From contig JBCCQA010000023.1 in assembly GCA_039024635.1 (NCBI GenBank), forward strand, positions 1 through 64,000: a stretch of 64,000 nucleotides of DNA. The letters run 5' to 3'. The notes below the pieces were generated by a model, which was not told the DNA's origin, searched no databases, and saw nothing but the letters and a program-made list of their open reading frames with translations. This document shows positions 42,487 through 51,625 of the stretch, piece by piece. The DNA is from Kuafuiihalomonas sp039024635. GTDB lineage: Bacteria > Myxococcota > Kuafuiibacteriia > Kuafuiibacteriales > Kuafuiibacteriaceae. The translations under genes were made by a program, and so were the position numbers. How positions within the stretch are numbered: the stretch's first letter is position 1; every line of letters starts with the position of its first letter.

Positions 42487-43334
42487 GCCCGCTACGAACT
42501 CCGGACGTCGAAGCGGCGGTGCAGGCCGTTCTAAGACGCGGCTACGGCCTCAGTTTTCAGCACGCTAGAGCGCGTATCGCGCCCCGAGCGATGTGGAGGG
42601 ACCTGACGGCCGATGCTGTCCTCTTGTCCTATCCGAAGTGCGGTAGGACCTGGCTGCGCTTCCTGCTCGGCAACGCCCTGCAAGCGAGGTTTGGCTTCGA
42701 AGCGGAGGTTGGAGAACTGATGGAGCTCGAGGGCCTCCGGAAACATGGGGCACCATGGATAAGGGTGACCCATGATGGTCACCCAGACCACCTGACGCCT
42801 GGCGAGCTCAGCCGTTGGACCTTGCGCTACCTGCGCAAGCCGGTCGTTTTCCTGGTTCGCGACCCGAGGGATGCCGTGGTTTCCTTGTACTACCAGCATC
42901 GCTTCCGCGAGCTGCGCTTCGAAGGGTCGTTGCGGGAATTCGTATTCTCCGATCGAAGCGGCTTGCGAACACTCATCTCATTCTACAACGCTTGGACCCA
43001 CCGTCGCCGTTGGACTTCCCGATTCCTTCTCGTCCGCTATGAAGATCTCAAGTCGGACCCGACACCCGAGGCCCGCCGTATATTGGAGTTTCTGGGAGTG
43101 CCGCTGTCCGAATCGGCGCTCGAGCAGGCCATAGATTCATCGAGTTTCGAGCGCATGAAGGCTCTCGAAGCGAGTGGTGCAGCCAAGAACCGGCTCGGGG
43201 GACGGGACGCCTCCAGTTCGAAGGTGCGAAAGGGCCGGGTCGGCGGCTATCGGGAGGCTCTCACCCCCGAAGATGTTCAAGAGGCCGATGCCATCGTACG
43301 TTCCGAGCTCGACCCCGTGTATGCCTATGATTGA
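42483..43334 (+). CDS. PAPS-dependent sulfotransferase
   Basis: About 283 residues from the ATG at 42483, with GGGAGGA in front. The 5'-phosphosulfate loop YPKCGRTW is at 50-57, the 3'-phosphate motif VRDPRDAVVSLYY at 125-137, and the C-terminal RKGRVGGYREALT stretch, which contains the family's RKGxxGxW-like site. It transfers sulfate from PAPS to a hydroxyl or amine. Its location inside the locus implies a sulfated polysaccharide. No PAPS synthesis genes are nearby. It is the last gene of the first half of the locus; 269 nt follow before the next start. Confidence 0.93.
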   Translation: MSPLRTPDVEAAVQAVLRRGYGLSFQHARARIAPRAMWRDLTADAVLLSYPKCGRTWLRFLLGNALQARFGFEAEVGELMELEGLRKHGAPWIRVTHDGHPDHLTPGELSRWTLRYLRKPVVFLVRDPRDAVVSLYYQHRFRELRFEGSLREFVFSDRSGLRTLISFYNAWTHRRRWTSRFLLVRYEDLKSDPTPEARRILEFLGVPLSESALEQAIDSSSFERMKALEASGAAKNRLGGRDASSSKVRKGRVGGYREALTPEDVQEADAIVRSELDPVYAYD

Positions 43335-43461
43335 GGCCCCTTGGCCCTGCCGCAGAAACGGAGCCTCCCGCGTGGCTTTCATCACACTAATCCTCAGCGA
43401 GGCGACAAAGGCGTGAATCAGGGGAGACTGTGGGGGCACTACTGTACGGCAGGCTCGGCTT

Positions 43462-43530
43462 GATTCTGGGTCCGTGCTTGCTCAGAATCCAGGGATAGCC
43501 CGGAGAGGCCGAGTGGCTTCATGTCCGGGC
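43462..43530 (+). promoter_or_regulatory. Two inverted repeats in the EPS mid-locus gap
   Basis: GATTCTG (43462-43468) and CAGAATC (43483-43489) form a 7-bp inverted repeat. Just after, a longer hairpin pairs GCCCGGAGAGGCC (43498-43510) with GGCTTC and TCCGGGC (43515-43520, 43524-43530), a 13-bp stem with one G-U and a 3-nt bulge, loop GAGT. No U-run follows. It may end transcription of the upstream block, or be part of the 5' leader or operator of the Cys-rich lipoprotein gene. The rest of the 224-nt gap shows nothing else I can name. Confidence 0.35.
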
Positions 43531-43603
43531 CAGAGGGCCGATTTATCCGTCGGTTCAAATGATGGGCCCTCCGATTATGCCGAAACGTGAAGAGACCGGA
43601 AAC

Positions 43604-45820
43604 ATGACGTCCACCAAGTGCCATTCACATCCATTTCGCCAACCCCTGCTGATGACGACCTTGCTGAGCGTCGCGAGCGCCATGGCTGCTTGCGGGGGCG
43701 GTCCAGACCCGCTTCTCGATGATGAGAGCTTTGCTACCGAGTCCTCCGCTCTGACGAAGACCCAGGGCGGCACCAACGGGGCCTCGAACTTCTGCGCCGA
43801 CCCGGCCAACCCGTGCAACGCCGGAGAGGGTGATTGCGATGCCGACTCGGAATGCGCGGCTGGACTCGTGTGTGGCACCGACAATGGTCGAGACTACGGC
43901 TTCTCTCGCGCGGTGGACGTTTGCGTCTCGGCGCAGTGCCTCGATGGAATCAGAAACGGTGACGAAGAAGGCGTCGACTGCGGCGGAGTCGACTGCCCCG
44001 TTTGCGACTGCTCAGGCCTCCCCGCCCAAGACCTCGCTGGCCACTGCACCCCCGAATGCCCATGCCCTTCCGGTGAGGGTGACTGCAACGTGGACGAGGA
44101 CTGCGACACCGGTCTGGTCTGCGTCGAGAACAATGGCGTGCAGTTTGGTATCACCAATGGCGCCGACATCTGTGTTCCTGCCAGCTGCGACAACGGGATC
44201 CAGGATCCTGCCGAGGTCAGCATCGACTGCGGCGGCGCATGCGGAACGGTGTGTCCCAACGCGTGCACCAGCGTCCCTCCCAACGGCAATATCAACCGGT
44301 GTAGTATCGGATGCCCCTGTGCAGTTCAAGAAGGTGATTGCGACAGCGACAGCGAGTGCGACGGCACGAACATCTGCGTCGACAACGTGGGCGACAGCTT
44401 TGGATTCGGCTCCTCGATCGACATGTGCCTCGCCAGCTCCTGCACGAACGGGATCCAGGATGGCGACGAAGACGGAATTGACTGCGGACCGAGCTGCGTA
44501 CCTTGCGCAAGCAGCGCCGAATTCATCGACTCACTGGGGACGGCGAACCGGGAACGAGCATCTGACACGGCCGTCGACGGAAGCGGCAACGTCTACATCA
44601 TCGGCCAGTATCGCACGTCGACCAACCTCGGTGGCGGCGTACTCAACGCTGCGGTTGGTTCGTCTGCAACAGCCGACGAGATCTTCCTGGCAAAATATGA
44701 CGCGGATGGCGTTCACCAGTGGAGTAGGACTTTTGGAGGCACCGCATCGGACGGAGACAGAGGCCTTGGGATCGGAGTGAGCAGCGCGGGGACGGTCGCC
44801 ATTACGGGCTCGTTCCGGAGGACCATCGATTTTGGCGGTGGAGCGCTGAGCTCAGCCTCTGGGGCCGACGCTTTCGTCGCGGTCTTCGACACAGACGGCA
44901 CATTTCAGTGGGCCGACGCCTTTGGTGAGTTGAGTCAGGAAGACTCTGGTCAAGACATTGCCATCGACCGAGGGGGCAACATCGTCGTGACGGGCTTCTT
45001 CAGCAGCACGATCGACTTCGGTGGGGGTGTCCTGACTTCAGCGGGCGGTCGCGACATCTTCGTTGCTCGCTTTGACCCGAACGGAGTCCACCAGAATTCA
45101 GCGAGCTTTGGCGGGACAGGAAACGACGTCGGTCGTGCGATAGATACCGACGACCGAAGGAATATCTATGTTGCAGGTGGTATAGCGAACACGGTCACGC
45201 TGGGCTCGAACATCTTCACCTCTCTAGGAAGCGAAGACGTCTTCGTGATGCGACTCGGCCGTAGCTCATTCTCGGTCAATTGGTCCGTCCAGTACGGCGG
45301 GAGCAACAACGACTTCGCACGTGGAATCGCAGCAGATCGAAACAGCCGAGTCACGGTCGCCGGAGCCTTCAGCGACTCCGTGGCATTCGGAACCACGACA
45401 GCCACTGCATCTGGAACCCGGGATGCATTCCTTCTCGACCTCGCCTCCGGCAGTGGGTCCCAGAATTGGGTACGAACCTATGGCAGCGCGGGAGACGATC
45501 AGTTCCAGAGCGTCGCACTAGACACCTCTTCCGGCGTCGTAGCCGCAGCAGGCTACTTCGCTGCGGACCTCATGGTCGGCAGTACGACCCTGACCAATGC
45601 TGGGGGCACCGATGCCTTCTTGTTGCGAGTCAACGCAGCCGGCAGCGTCATCGAGGCATTCGGCGATGGCGGTTCAGCGGACGACAGCGCTTACGGTGTA
45701 GGCTTCGGACAAGGTATCCTGGCCTACTACGGCGACTTCGACGGGACTTTCGATCTGCTCGGAGACAGCTTGACCGCATCCGGCTCGCGCGACCTGTTTT
45801 TGGCCCTGTTGCGGCGTTAG
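43604..45820 (+). CDS. Lipoprotein with three Cys-rich repeats and SBBP beta-propeller
   Basis: About 738 residues from the ATG at 43604; upstream in-frame ATGs at 43559 and 43577 are possible. Lipobox ASAMAAC. Residues about 50-310 hold three repeats of a Cys-rich unit (EGDCDxDxEC..GLxCxxNxG..DxC..CxNGIxDxxExxxDCGG). From about 315 to the end there are seven SBBP-type propeller blades, each containing a D-(A/I/V)F-(V/L) strand and a TFGGTxxD turn. It is probably a surface or outer-membrane-attached binding protein. It separates the two halves of the polysaccharide locus and may bind the product. Confidence 0.85.
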   Translation: MTSTKCHSHPFRQPLLMTTLLSVASAMAACGGGPDPLLDDESFATESSALTKTQGGTNGASNFCADPANPCNAGEGDCDADSECAAGLVCGTDNGRDYGFSRAVDVCVSAQCLDGIRNGDEEGVDCGGVDCPVCDCSGLPAQDLAGHCTPECPCPSGEGDCNVDEDCDTGLVCVENNGVQFGITNGADICVPASCDNGIQDPAEVSIDCGGACGTVCPNACTSVPPNGNINRCSIGCPCAVQEGDCDSDSECDGTNICVDNVGDSFGFGSSIDMCLASSCTNGIQDGDEDGIDCGPSCVPCASSAEFIDSLGTANRERASDTAVDGSGNVYIIGQYRTSTNLGGGVLNAAVGSSATADEIFLAKYDADGVHQWSRTFGGTASDGDRGLGIGVSSAGTVAITGSFRRTIDFGGGALSSASGADAFVAVFDTDGTFQWADAFGELSQEDSGQDIAIDRGGNIVVTGFFSSTIDFGGGVLTSAGGRDIFVARFDPNGVHQNSASFGGTGNDVGRAIDTDDRRNIYVAGGIANTVTLGSNIFTSLGSEDVFVMRLGRSSFSVNWSVQYGGSNNDFARGIAADRNSRVTVAGAFSDSVAFGTTTATASGTRDAFLLDLASGSGSQNWVRTYGSAGDDQFQSVALDTSSGVVAAAGYFAADLMVGSTTLTNAGGTDAFLLRVNAAGSVIEAFGDGGSADDSAYGVGFGQGILAYYGDFDGTFDLLGDSLTASGSRDLFLALLRR

Positions 45821-45890
45821 TCGCCGACAGAGAGCTCGAATTACGCCGTGGGGCCTGTCCTGCGGAGAGGGAACGTGCCAGTAAAGGTTC

Positions 45891-46745
45891 ATGGAGCGGA
45901 GCGTCACCGACCGCTTTCGTAGCCTGGTCTGGAAGTCCATGAACCGACCGGGCCTTCGGACTCCGCTTGGCCTCCTTGGCTCAGCTTTCTGCTCTTGGAG
46001 GACCGGAAGATCATGCCAAGTTCGCTACGACGGGGTTTGGATCCATCGGTTTTCCGACGGGACCGTCGCGGACCTACGGATCCGTCAGAATACACCCACA
46101 CCCGACCGCTTCCGACGCCTCACGCAAGACATCTTCTTCTACGGCCATCAGCCCGGTCCGGGCGAGACCGTGCTCGACCTTGGGGCTGGAATCGGAGCAG
46201 AGAGCTTCGCCTTGGCTCCGTTGGTTGGAAGCAGCGGCCGTATCCATGCCGTCGAAGCCCATCCTCGGACCTTTGAGTGCCTACAAACCATGGTCCGTCT
46301 GAACCGACTCGGCAACGTCAGCGTCGACGCCCTCGCCATCGCGGACTTCATAGGAGAAGTCTCCTTCGAAGACGATGGAGACGCTCATATCTCCAACGCC
46401 GTCTCTGCCACCGGCTCGGGCATCGTCGTGCCCGCGACCACGCTCGACGAGTACTGCAGGCAGCGGAACATCGAGTCCGTCGATTTCCTGAAGATGAACA
46501 TTGAGGGTGCAGAAGTCCGGGCCCTCGAGGGAGGACCACAGACTCTGGCTCAGACTCGCAACATCGTCGTCAGCTGTCATGACTTTAAAGCCGATCGGAC
46601 CGGAAATGAGTTCTATCGAACGAAGGCAACTGTCCGTGAGCTTCTCCACGACGCTGGGTTCACTCTTCTGGAACGAACCCACGATCCTCGCCCTTGGGTC
46701 CGAGACACGATCTATGGTCAGCGCGCTTCTGGAGAGCGCTCATGA
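45891..46745 (+). CDS. FkbM-family methyltransferase
   Basis: 284 residues, ATG with AAAGG in front. SAM motif I VLDLGAGIGAESFALA is near 95-110, motif II acidic HAVEAHPRTFECL, and the FkbM signature VDFLKMNIEGAEVRALEGG. FkbM enzymes O-methylate sugars in surface glycans and antibiotics. It overlaps the next methyltransferase gene by 4 nt, so the two probably modify the same or consecutive sugars. Confidence 0.92.
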   Translation: MERSVTDRFRSLVWKSMNRPGLRTPLGLLGSAFCSWRTGRSCQVRYDGVWIHRFSDGTVADLRIRQNTPTPDRFRRLTQDIFFYGHQPGPGETVLDLGAGIGAESFALAPLVGSSGRIHAVEAHPRTFECLQTMVRLNRLGNVSVDALAIADFIGEVSFEDDGDAHISNAVSATGSGIVVPATTLDEYCRQRNIESVDFLKMNIEGAEVRALEGGPQTLAQTRNIVVSCHDFKADRTGNEFYRTKATVRELLHDAGFTLLERTHDPRPWVRDTIYGQRASGERS

Positions 46746-47494
46746 GACCCCGGCCCGAGTTCGACCCGCGTCGTAGCCTGATCGATCTCGCGAGGGGTGC
46801 TAGTGACCGCACTCAGCTTTGGTTGAGCTTCCTCGAGGAGTTCCGTCCGCAAAGATGCGCCGAGCTCGGCGTATGGAAAGGGACCTTCTCTGCCAGCGTC
46901 CTGAAGGCGTGCGCTAGCGTGCAGAGCTACTACATGATCGATCCATGGCGTCCGCTCGATGCCTGGAAAAAGCCGAAGAATCTATCGCGAGAGACCCTCC
47001 TCGACGCAAAGGAGCGGGCGATCGAAGCCACCGAGTTCGCCGCTGATCGCCGAACTGTCCTGCAGGGAACCACGCTCGAGGTCATGGACCGCATACCAGA
47101 TGGGAGCCTGGATTTCGTCTACGTCGACGGAGACCACACTCTCCGCGGCATGACGCTCGACCTCATCAGCATCATACCCAAGCTGAAACCCTCAGGCGTC
47201 CTGGCCGGCGATGACCTTTCCACGTCGCTGTGGCAGCACGGTCCCGAGTATGAGCCGAGCTGCGTGTTTCCTTTCGCGGTTCACTTCGCGGAAGCACACC
47301 ATCGCCTTTTCGTCGCCCTTCCCTTCGAGCAGTATGCCATTCTGCCTGGTCAAGCCTTCCGCATGATCGACACAACCGGAAGGTATGCGGACGTATCGCT
47401 AAAGAGCGCCCTTGCGCTTCCCTGGCACAAGAAGCTCAACAGGAGTGTGAGACAGCGCCTGCGAGTCTGGAGGAAAGACAGTTCATCGACCTGA
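46742..47494 (+). CDS. Class I SAM methyltransferase (Methyltransf_24 type)
   Basis: About 250 residues from the ATG at 46742, overlapping the FkbM stop. AELGVWKGTFSASVLKA is motif I, LDFVYVDGDHTLRGMTLDL is the D-G-D-H metal/SAM motif of this subgroup, and GVLAGDDLS follows. These cation-dependent enzymes methylate sugar hydroxyls, including in macrolide and LPS pathways. There is a 25-nt gap to the next glycosyltransferase gene. Confidence 0.9.
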   Translation: MRPRPEFDPRRSLIDLARGASDRTQLWLSFLEEFRPQRCAELGVWKGTFSASVLKACASVQSYYMIDPWRPLDAWKKPKNLSRETLLDAKERAIEATEFAADRRTVLQGTTLEVMDRIPDGSLDFVYVDGDHTLRGMTLDLISIIPKLKPSGVLAGDDLSTSLWQHGPEYEPSCVFPFAVHFAEAHHRLFVALPFEQYAILPGQAFRMIDTTGRYADVSLKSALALPWHKKLNRSVRQRLRVWRKDSSST

Positions 47495-47519
47495 GAGGAG
47501 TTGGACTAAAGGTTTTCTT

Positions 47520-48656
47520 TTGCGCATTGCCATCTTGAACTACCACCCGTCAACGAACATCGGAGGCAGCGAAATACAGTGTGACCTGGTTTCGCGGGAG
47601 CTCGTGAGACAAGGTCATCATCCTGTGTATCTCGCTTTGAACCTGCCGAAGCAGCAGAGCGTCGCGGAGGAAATGGCTTCTCTTCCTTATCCAGTCCTTC
47701 GACTGAAGGGGCCAAGCGACGTTGGAAGCCTCCTCCGCGCCCACTCGATCGACGTGCTCTATTGGCGCTGCGGACGGTCTCTATTGCTGCGCACAGCCCT
47801 CGCCGCCCGCCAGGTCCACGTTCCGGTCATCTACGCGATTTCCGGTTGGAGCAACGTCAAACCCGTTTGGTACCGCAACGTCTCTAGGGCGCCCGGACTA
47901 CGCTCACGCTTGGCCAGCGTCTTCCAGCCCCTCAAGGGCATGGTCAAGTCGCGCCTGAATTGGGAAGGACTCAAGCTGGTCCAGGGCGTCATTTCGAACA
48001 CACAGTACATTCTTGATGCGCTTCCTTATGGAGGAGGTCTTCCTAGGCTCCGAAAGACCATCTACAACATCGCACCTGAACGCGACGACGTTTGCGAGTT
48101 CGTGTGGCCGAGGCCATTCGTCGCGTGGGTGGCAAACCTTCAGAGGATCAAGAACCCCGATACGATGGTGGAGATCGCGAGGCGACTCCCCGAGATAGAC
48201 TTCCTGATGGCTGGACGTATCAAAGAGTCAGCCTTCAACTACTTTGCTGACTCGGCTCGACTCCCATCCAACCTTCACTACCTAGGTCCACTACAACCGT
48301 CCCTCGCAAGTGGGATGATGGCTGCGGCGCGCTGTTTGGTTCATACCTGCTCACCGGAGGGCTTCAGCGGAAATCTCATCCAGGCTTGGCGCCAGGGCTG
48401 CCCGACCATTGTACTTCACCACGATCCGGATGGAATCATCAGAGCATCAGGAGCGGGGGCTCATGCTGGTGGCCTCGAACGATGCGTCGAATTGATCGCC
48501 GAGGTCTATTCCGAGGACCGCCTGCGCTCTAAATGGAGTGAGGCTGCAGCTCAACTGGTCGAAGACCGCTTCAACGCAGCTAAGAATGTCAGCTCTCTCG
48601 TGGACTTCTGCTTCGAGGTCCTAGCATCGCAACAAGAGCATCTGTCAGCTGGCTGA
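47520..48656 (+). CDS. Family-4 glycosyltransferase
   Basis: 378 residues, TTG start with AAAGG in front. N-domain ILNYHPSTNIGGSEIQCDLV contains the GGSE donor loop typical of GT4. C-domain: WVANLQRIKNPDTMVEIARRLP, and the EX7E-equivalent SPEGFSGNLIQAWRQGCPTI. Its last 12 nt overlap the 3' end of the oppositely oriented flippase gene. Confidence 0.9.
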   Translation: MRIAILNYHPSTNIGGSEIQCDLVSRELVRQGHHPVYLALNLPKQQSVAEEMASLPYPVLRLKGPSDVGSLLRAHSIDVLYWRCGRSLLLRTALAARQVHVPVIYAISGWSNVKPVWYRNVSRAPGLRSRLASVFQPLKGMVKSRLNWEGLKLVQGVISNTQYILDALPYGGGLPRLRKTIYNIAPERDDVCEFVWPRPFVAWVANLQRIKNPDTMVEIARRLPEIDFLMAGRIKESAFNYFADSARLPSNLHYLGPLQPSLASGMMAAARCLVHTCSPEGFSGNLIQAWRQGCPTIVLHHDPDGIIRASGAGAHAGGLERCVELIAEVYSEDRLRSKWSEAAAQLVEDRFNAAKNVSSLVDFCFEVLASQQEHLSAG

Positions 48657-50156
48657 GGACCGGCGTCGAAGTGTGTTCATTGCCGCAACCAAATGGTGGT
48701 GCGCTCCAGTCAGCCACGCCGTGGCGACGAACAAGGCCAGAGTCAGGGCACCCTTCAGGACCAGGCTCACGGCCAAGCTCGGACCCAGGACAGGAGGCAA
48801 GTAAACGCGAAGGCATCCGACGACCAAGCCCAGCCCGCCCGGAACAAGCAGGACCCTGAGAGGCTGGGCTGCCCCCAAGGGAGAGGACTGCGTCGCGTAG
48901 AGCAAGCCTCCTAGGAAGGTCAAAGTCACCGTAAGCGCACGAGCACCGGCAACGGCCTCGGCACTGACGTAGGCAGCGGAGAACACCACGACGATAAGAA
49001 TCCCCGAAGAGACTAGAGAGTGGCGAAACACCTTCTGCGTGCTCCCCAGGGGAGTCAGCAGCCAAATCCTGATTACGTCCATGGCACGGACCCCAACCGC
49101 GCACGCGATGAGTAAGAACAGAGTGCTGCTTCGCGTCCACTTCGGGCCCAGAAGGAACCAGACTAGTTCTTCGGACACGAGTACGAGAAAGCCGCTCAGT
49201 GGTAGGGCCACCCACGCCAACAGCCGAACCGCCTGCAGGTAGTAGCTTCGGAATCGGTCCGGATCGTCTTGAAGTCGGGAGAGCGTCGGCATGATCACCG
49301 ACGACAGCGGCATGGCTAGCTGACTGGTGGGGAGATAGAGCAGCGAGTTCGAACGTTCGTAGAAGCCGACCGTCTGGGCACCGAAATGGTAGCCTAGAAG
49401 AAGTCGATCCAGGCTCCTGGACACGAACTGCATCACGCTGGAGGCCAGCAGCCATTTCCCGAAGTCGACGTGATGCCTTACTCCCCCTTCGATGCGCGGA
49501 GCGGAGGGTCGCCAAGGCTCAGCCCACCAAAGGCCGACGAACACCAGTAGGTACTGGCTCATCTCCTTGACTACCAGTGCCCAGAAGCCCCATCCCATGG
49601 CGGCCGCGCCAATGCCAAGGATGGCGCTGCCGAAGGATGCCGCCAGCTGGACTCCGGCCAATAGTCGGTACGCGAGCCTACGCCTCAAGAGGGCGCGGTG
49701 CTGAAGATAACCCGCCATCAACGGGAAGATGGGCGACATCGCCAAGATGACCCAGACGACCTCTCTTCTCCCATAGAACCACCCCAGCAGGGGCGCGCAG
49801 GCCATCGTGGCAGCGGTCACCCCGAAGGACAGCAGGATCTGAAGCCAGAAGACCGAGTTGGTCTCCTTGTGGCTGAGCTCTTTCTTCTGAACGACGCTTG
49901 CAGATAGACCGGCATCGTTGATCACGCTGAAGAAGCCCGTGAGCACGGTCGACATGCCCATGATTCCATAGGCTTCGGGACCAACCAGGCGCGCCAATGC
50001 GACCGTTGATCCGAGGGAGATGAAGGTCCCGGCACCGCGACCGAGGACGGTGGCCACGACCCCCGAGATGACCTGGTGCCCCAGGCGCTCCTTTGCTTCC
50101 CGTCGACCGTCGATGGGACCTTCATAGGCCCAAGCAAAGACGTCCACAAGACGCAT
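48645..50156 (-). CDS. Wzx-like oligosaccharide-lipid flippase
   Basis: 503 residues, about 12-14 TM helices, MOP/polysaccharide-transporter family: GRGAGTFISLGSTVALARLVGPEAYGIMGM near the N-terminus and the conserved VSRSLDRLLLGYHFGAQTVGFYERS middle. It would move the undecaprenyl-linked repeat unit across the inner membrane. It is the only minus-strand gene inside the polysaccharide locus. It starts 62 nt from the divergent MBOAT gene and ends by overlapping the 3' end of a glycosyltransferase gene by 12 nt. Confidence 0.92.
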   Translation of the reverse strand: MRLVDVFAWAYEGPIDGRREAKERLGHQVISGVVATVLGRGAGTFISLGSTVALARLVGPEAYGIMGMSTVLTGFFSVINDAGLSASVVQKKELSHKETNSVFWLQILLSFGVTAATMACAPLLGWFYGRREVVWVILAMSPIFPLMAGYLQHRALLRRRLAYRLLAGVQLAASFGSAILGIGAAAMGWGFWALVVKEMSQYLLVFVGLWWAEPWRPSAPRIEGGVRHHVDFGKWLLASSVMQFVSRSLDRLLLGYHFGAQTVGFYERSNSLLYLPTSQLAMPLSSVIMPTLSRLQDDPDRFRSYYLQAVRLLAWVALPLSGFLVLVSEELVWFLLGPKWTRSSTLFLLIACAVGVRAMDVIRIWLLTPLGSTQKVFRHSLVSSGILIVVVFSAAYVSAEAVAGARALTVTLTFLGGLLYATQSSPLGAAQPLRVLLVPGGLGLVVGCLRVYLPPVLGPSLAVSLVLKGALTLALFVATAWLTGAHHHLVAAMNTLRRRSSAS

Positions 50157-50218
50157 CGCGCTCTGACCGAGCTGGTGCTAAGAGCGAGAAGAGGCGGCCA
50201 CTCTGGCCAGTGTGAAAG

Positions 50219-51622
50219 GTGGTCTTCAACTCAATCAGCTTTATCGTCTTCTTCGCGGTCGTGCTGACCGCTCACCAGACAACCCTAGCCTGGCCTCTGA
50301 AGAAGCTCCTGCTGACGGTTGCCAGCTACCTGTTCTACGCCGCCTGGAATCCAGCATTCGTCCTTCTCCTGCTGCTATCGAGCTGCGTCGACTACCTCGT
50401 TGGAAGAAAGATGCCCTCGGCGAGACCCCGAGCGAAGTTTTGGCTTCTCCAGTTGAGTCTATGCACGAACCTGGGGCTCCTCGCGATCTTCAAGTACTAC
50501 GCCTTCATCCAAACGAACGTCCTTGGACTGATGGCCGTCTTCGGAGTTGAACTCGCTCCGTGGGATCTCCAAGTCGACTTACCAGTGGGGATCTCGTTTT
50601 ATACGTTTCAGACCCTCTCATACACCCTAGACATCTACCGCGGCCGGCTGAAACCCGCCGACTCCTTCGCAGACTTCGCCTTGTTCGTGGCCTTCTTCCC
50701 GCAACTCGTGGCCGGCCCCATCGTTCGCGCGGCCGATTTCCTTCCCCAGCTCGAGAAGCCAAAGCAGGCGAACTCATCGGCATTCGTTTGGGGACTCATT
50801 CTCCTCGTCAACGGACTCTTCGCCAAAGTCGTGTTGGCAGATACGCTGCTCGCTCCCGTGGCCGATTCAGTATACGGATCTCCAAACTCGAGCGGGCTAC
50901 TGGATGCGTGGATAGGCACCTTCGCTTTCGCGGGGCAGATCTACTTCGATTTTGCTGGCTACTCGACCTGCGCCATTGGCGTAGCCCTATGTCTTGGATT
51001 CTCGCTGCCCGATAACTTTCGTCGACCCTACGGGGCCGTTGGCTTCAGCGATTTTTGGGAGCGTTGGCACGTCTCACTGTCAGCTTGGCTCCGTGACTAT
51101 CTGTATATTTCATTGGGCGGCAACAGAGGGAGCATGGGGCAGACAAGGAGGAACCTGATGATGACGATGCTTCTCGGTGGTCTTTGGCACGGAGCAAGCT
51201 GGACGTTCGTTGCCTGGGGAGCCCTCCACGGGGCTTTTCTGATCTTGGAGCGATGGGTACGGACCAGGTTTTCGCCCCTGGAGTCGCGCAAATGGATAGG
51301 AGCCTCATTCACCTTTCTTGGGGTGTGTCTAACGTGGGTCCTATTCCGGGCTGAGAGTTTCGCCGACGCCTGGATCCTATTCGCGGGCATGTTCGGAACC
51401 ACCGGCCTTTGGGGTGGTCTTGTTGGGATTTCTGATTCAGTCCTGACCGTTCTTGTAGTCGGCAGTCTGTGCCTGCAGCACTTCTTGACTCGTGACCTTT
51501 CGGCAGAGGAATTGGGGGCTCGCATCCCCCGTGGTTTCTTGGCCTTCGGTGTTGCCTTCATGGCCCTCACAATCTTGATGTGCGGCGGCAACTATCGCTC
51601 GTTTATCTATTTCCAATTCTGA
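50219..51622 (+). CDS. MBOAT-family O-acyltransferase (AlgI-like)
   Basis: 467 residues, GTG start. About 11 TM helices. The core has YTFQTLSYTLDIYRG, FSDFWERWHVSLSAWLRDY and the catalytic His324 in GGLWHGASW. This is the AlgI/DltB branch that passes acyl groups (usually acetyl) across the inner membrane to periplasmic glycan. The following gene encodes a membrane-anchored SGNH-like protein, the usual partner that places the acyl group on the polymer. Confidence 0.93.
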   Translation: MVFNSISFIVFFAVVLTAHQTTLAWPLKKLLLTVASYLFYAAWNPAFVLLLLLSSCVDYLVGRKMPSARPRAKFWLLQLSLCTNLGLLAIFKYYAFIQTNVLGLMAVFGVELAPWDLQVDLPVGISFYTFQTLSYTLDIYRGRLKPADSFADFALFVAFFPQLVAGPIVRAADFLPQLEKPKQANSSAFVWGLILLVNGLFAKVVLADTLLAPVADSVYGSPNSSGLLDAWIGTFAFAGQIYFDFAGYSTCAIGVALCLGFSLPDNFRRPYGAVGFSDFWERWHVSLSAWLRDYLYISLGGNRGSMGQTRRNLMMTMLLGGLWHGASWTFVAWGALHGAFLILERWVRTRFSPLESRKWIGASFTFLGVCLTWVLFRAESFADAWILFAGMFGTTGLWGGLVGISDSVLTVLVVGSLCLQHFLTRDLSAEELGARIPRGFLAFGVAFMALTILMCGGNYRSFIYFQF

Positions 51623-51625
51623 GCC

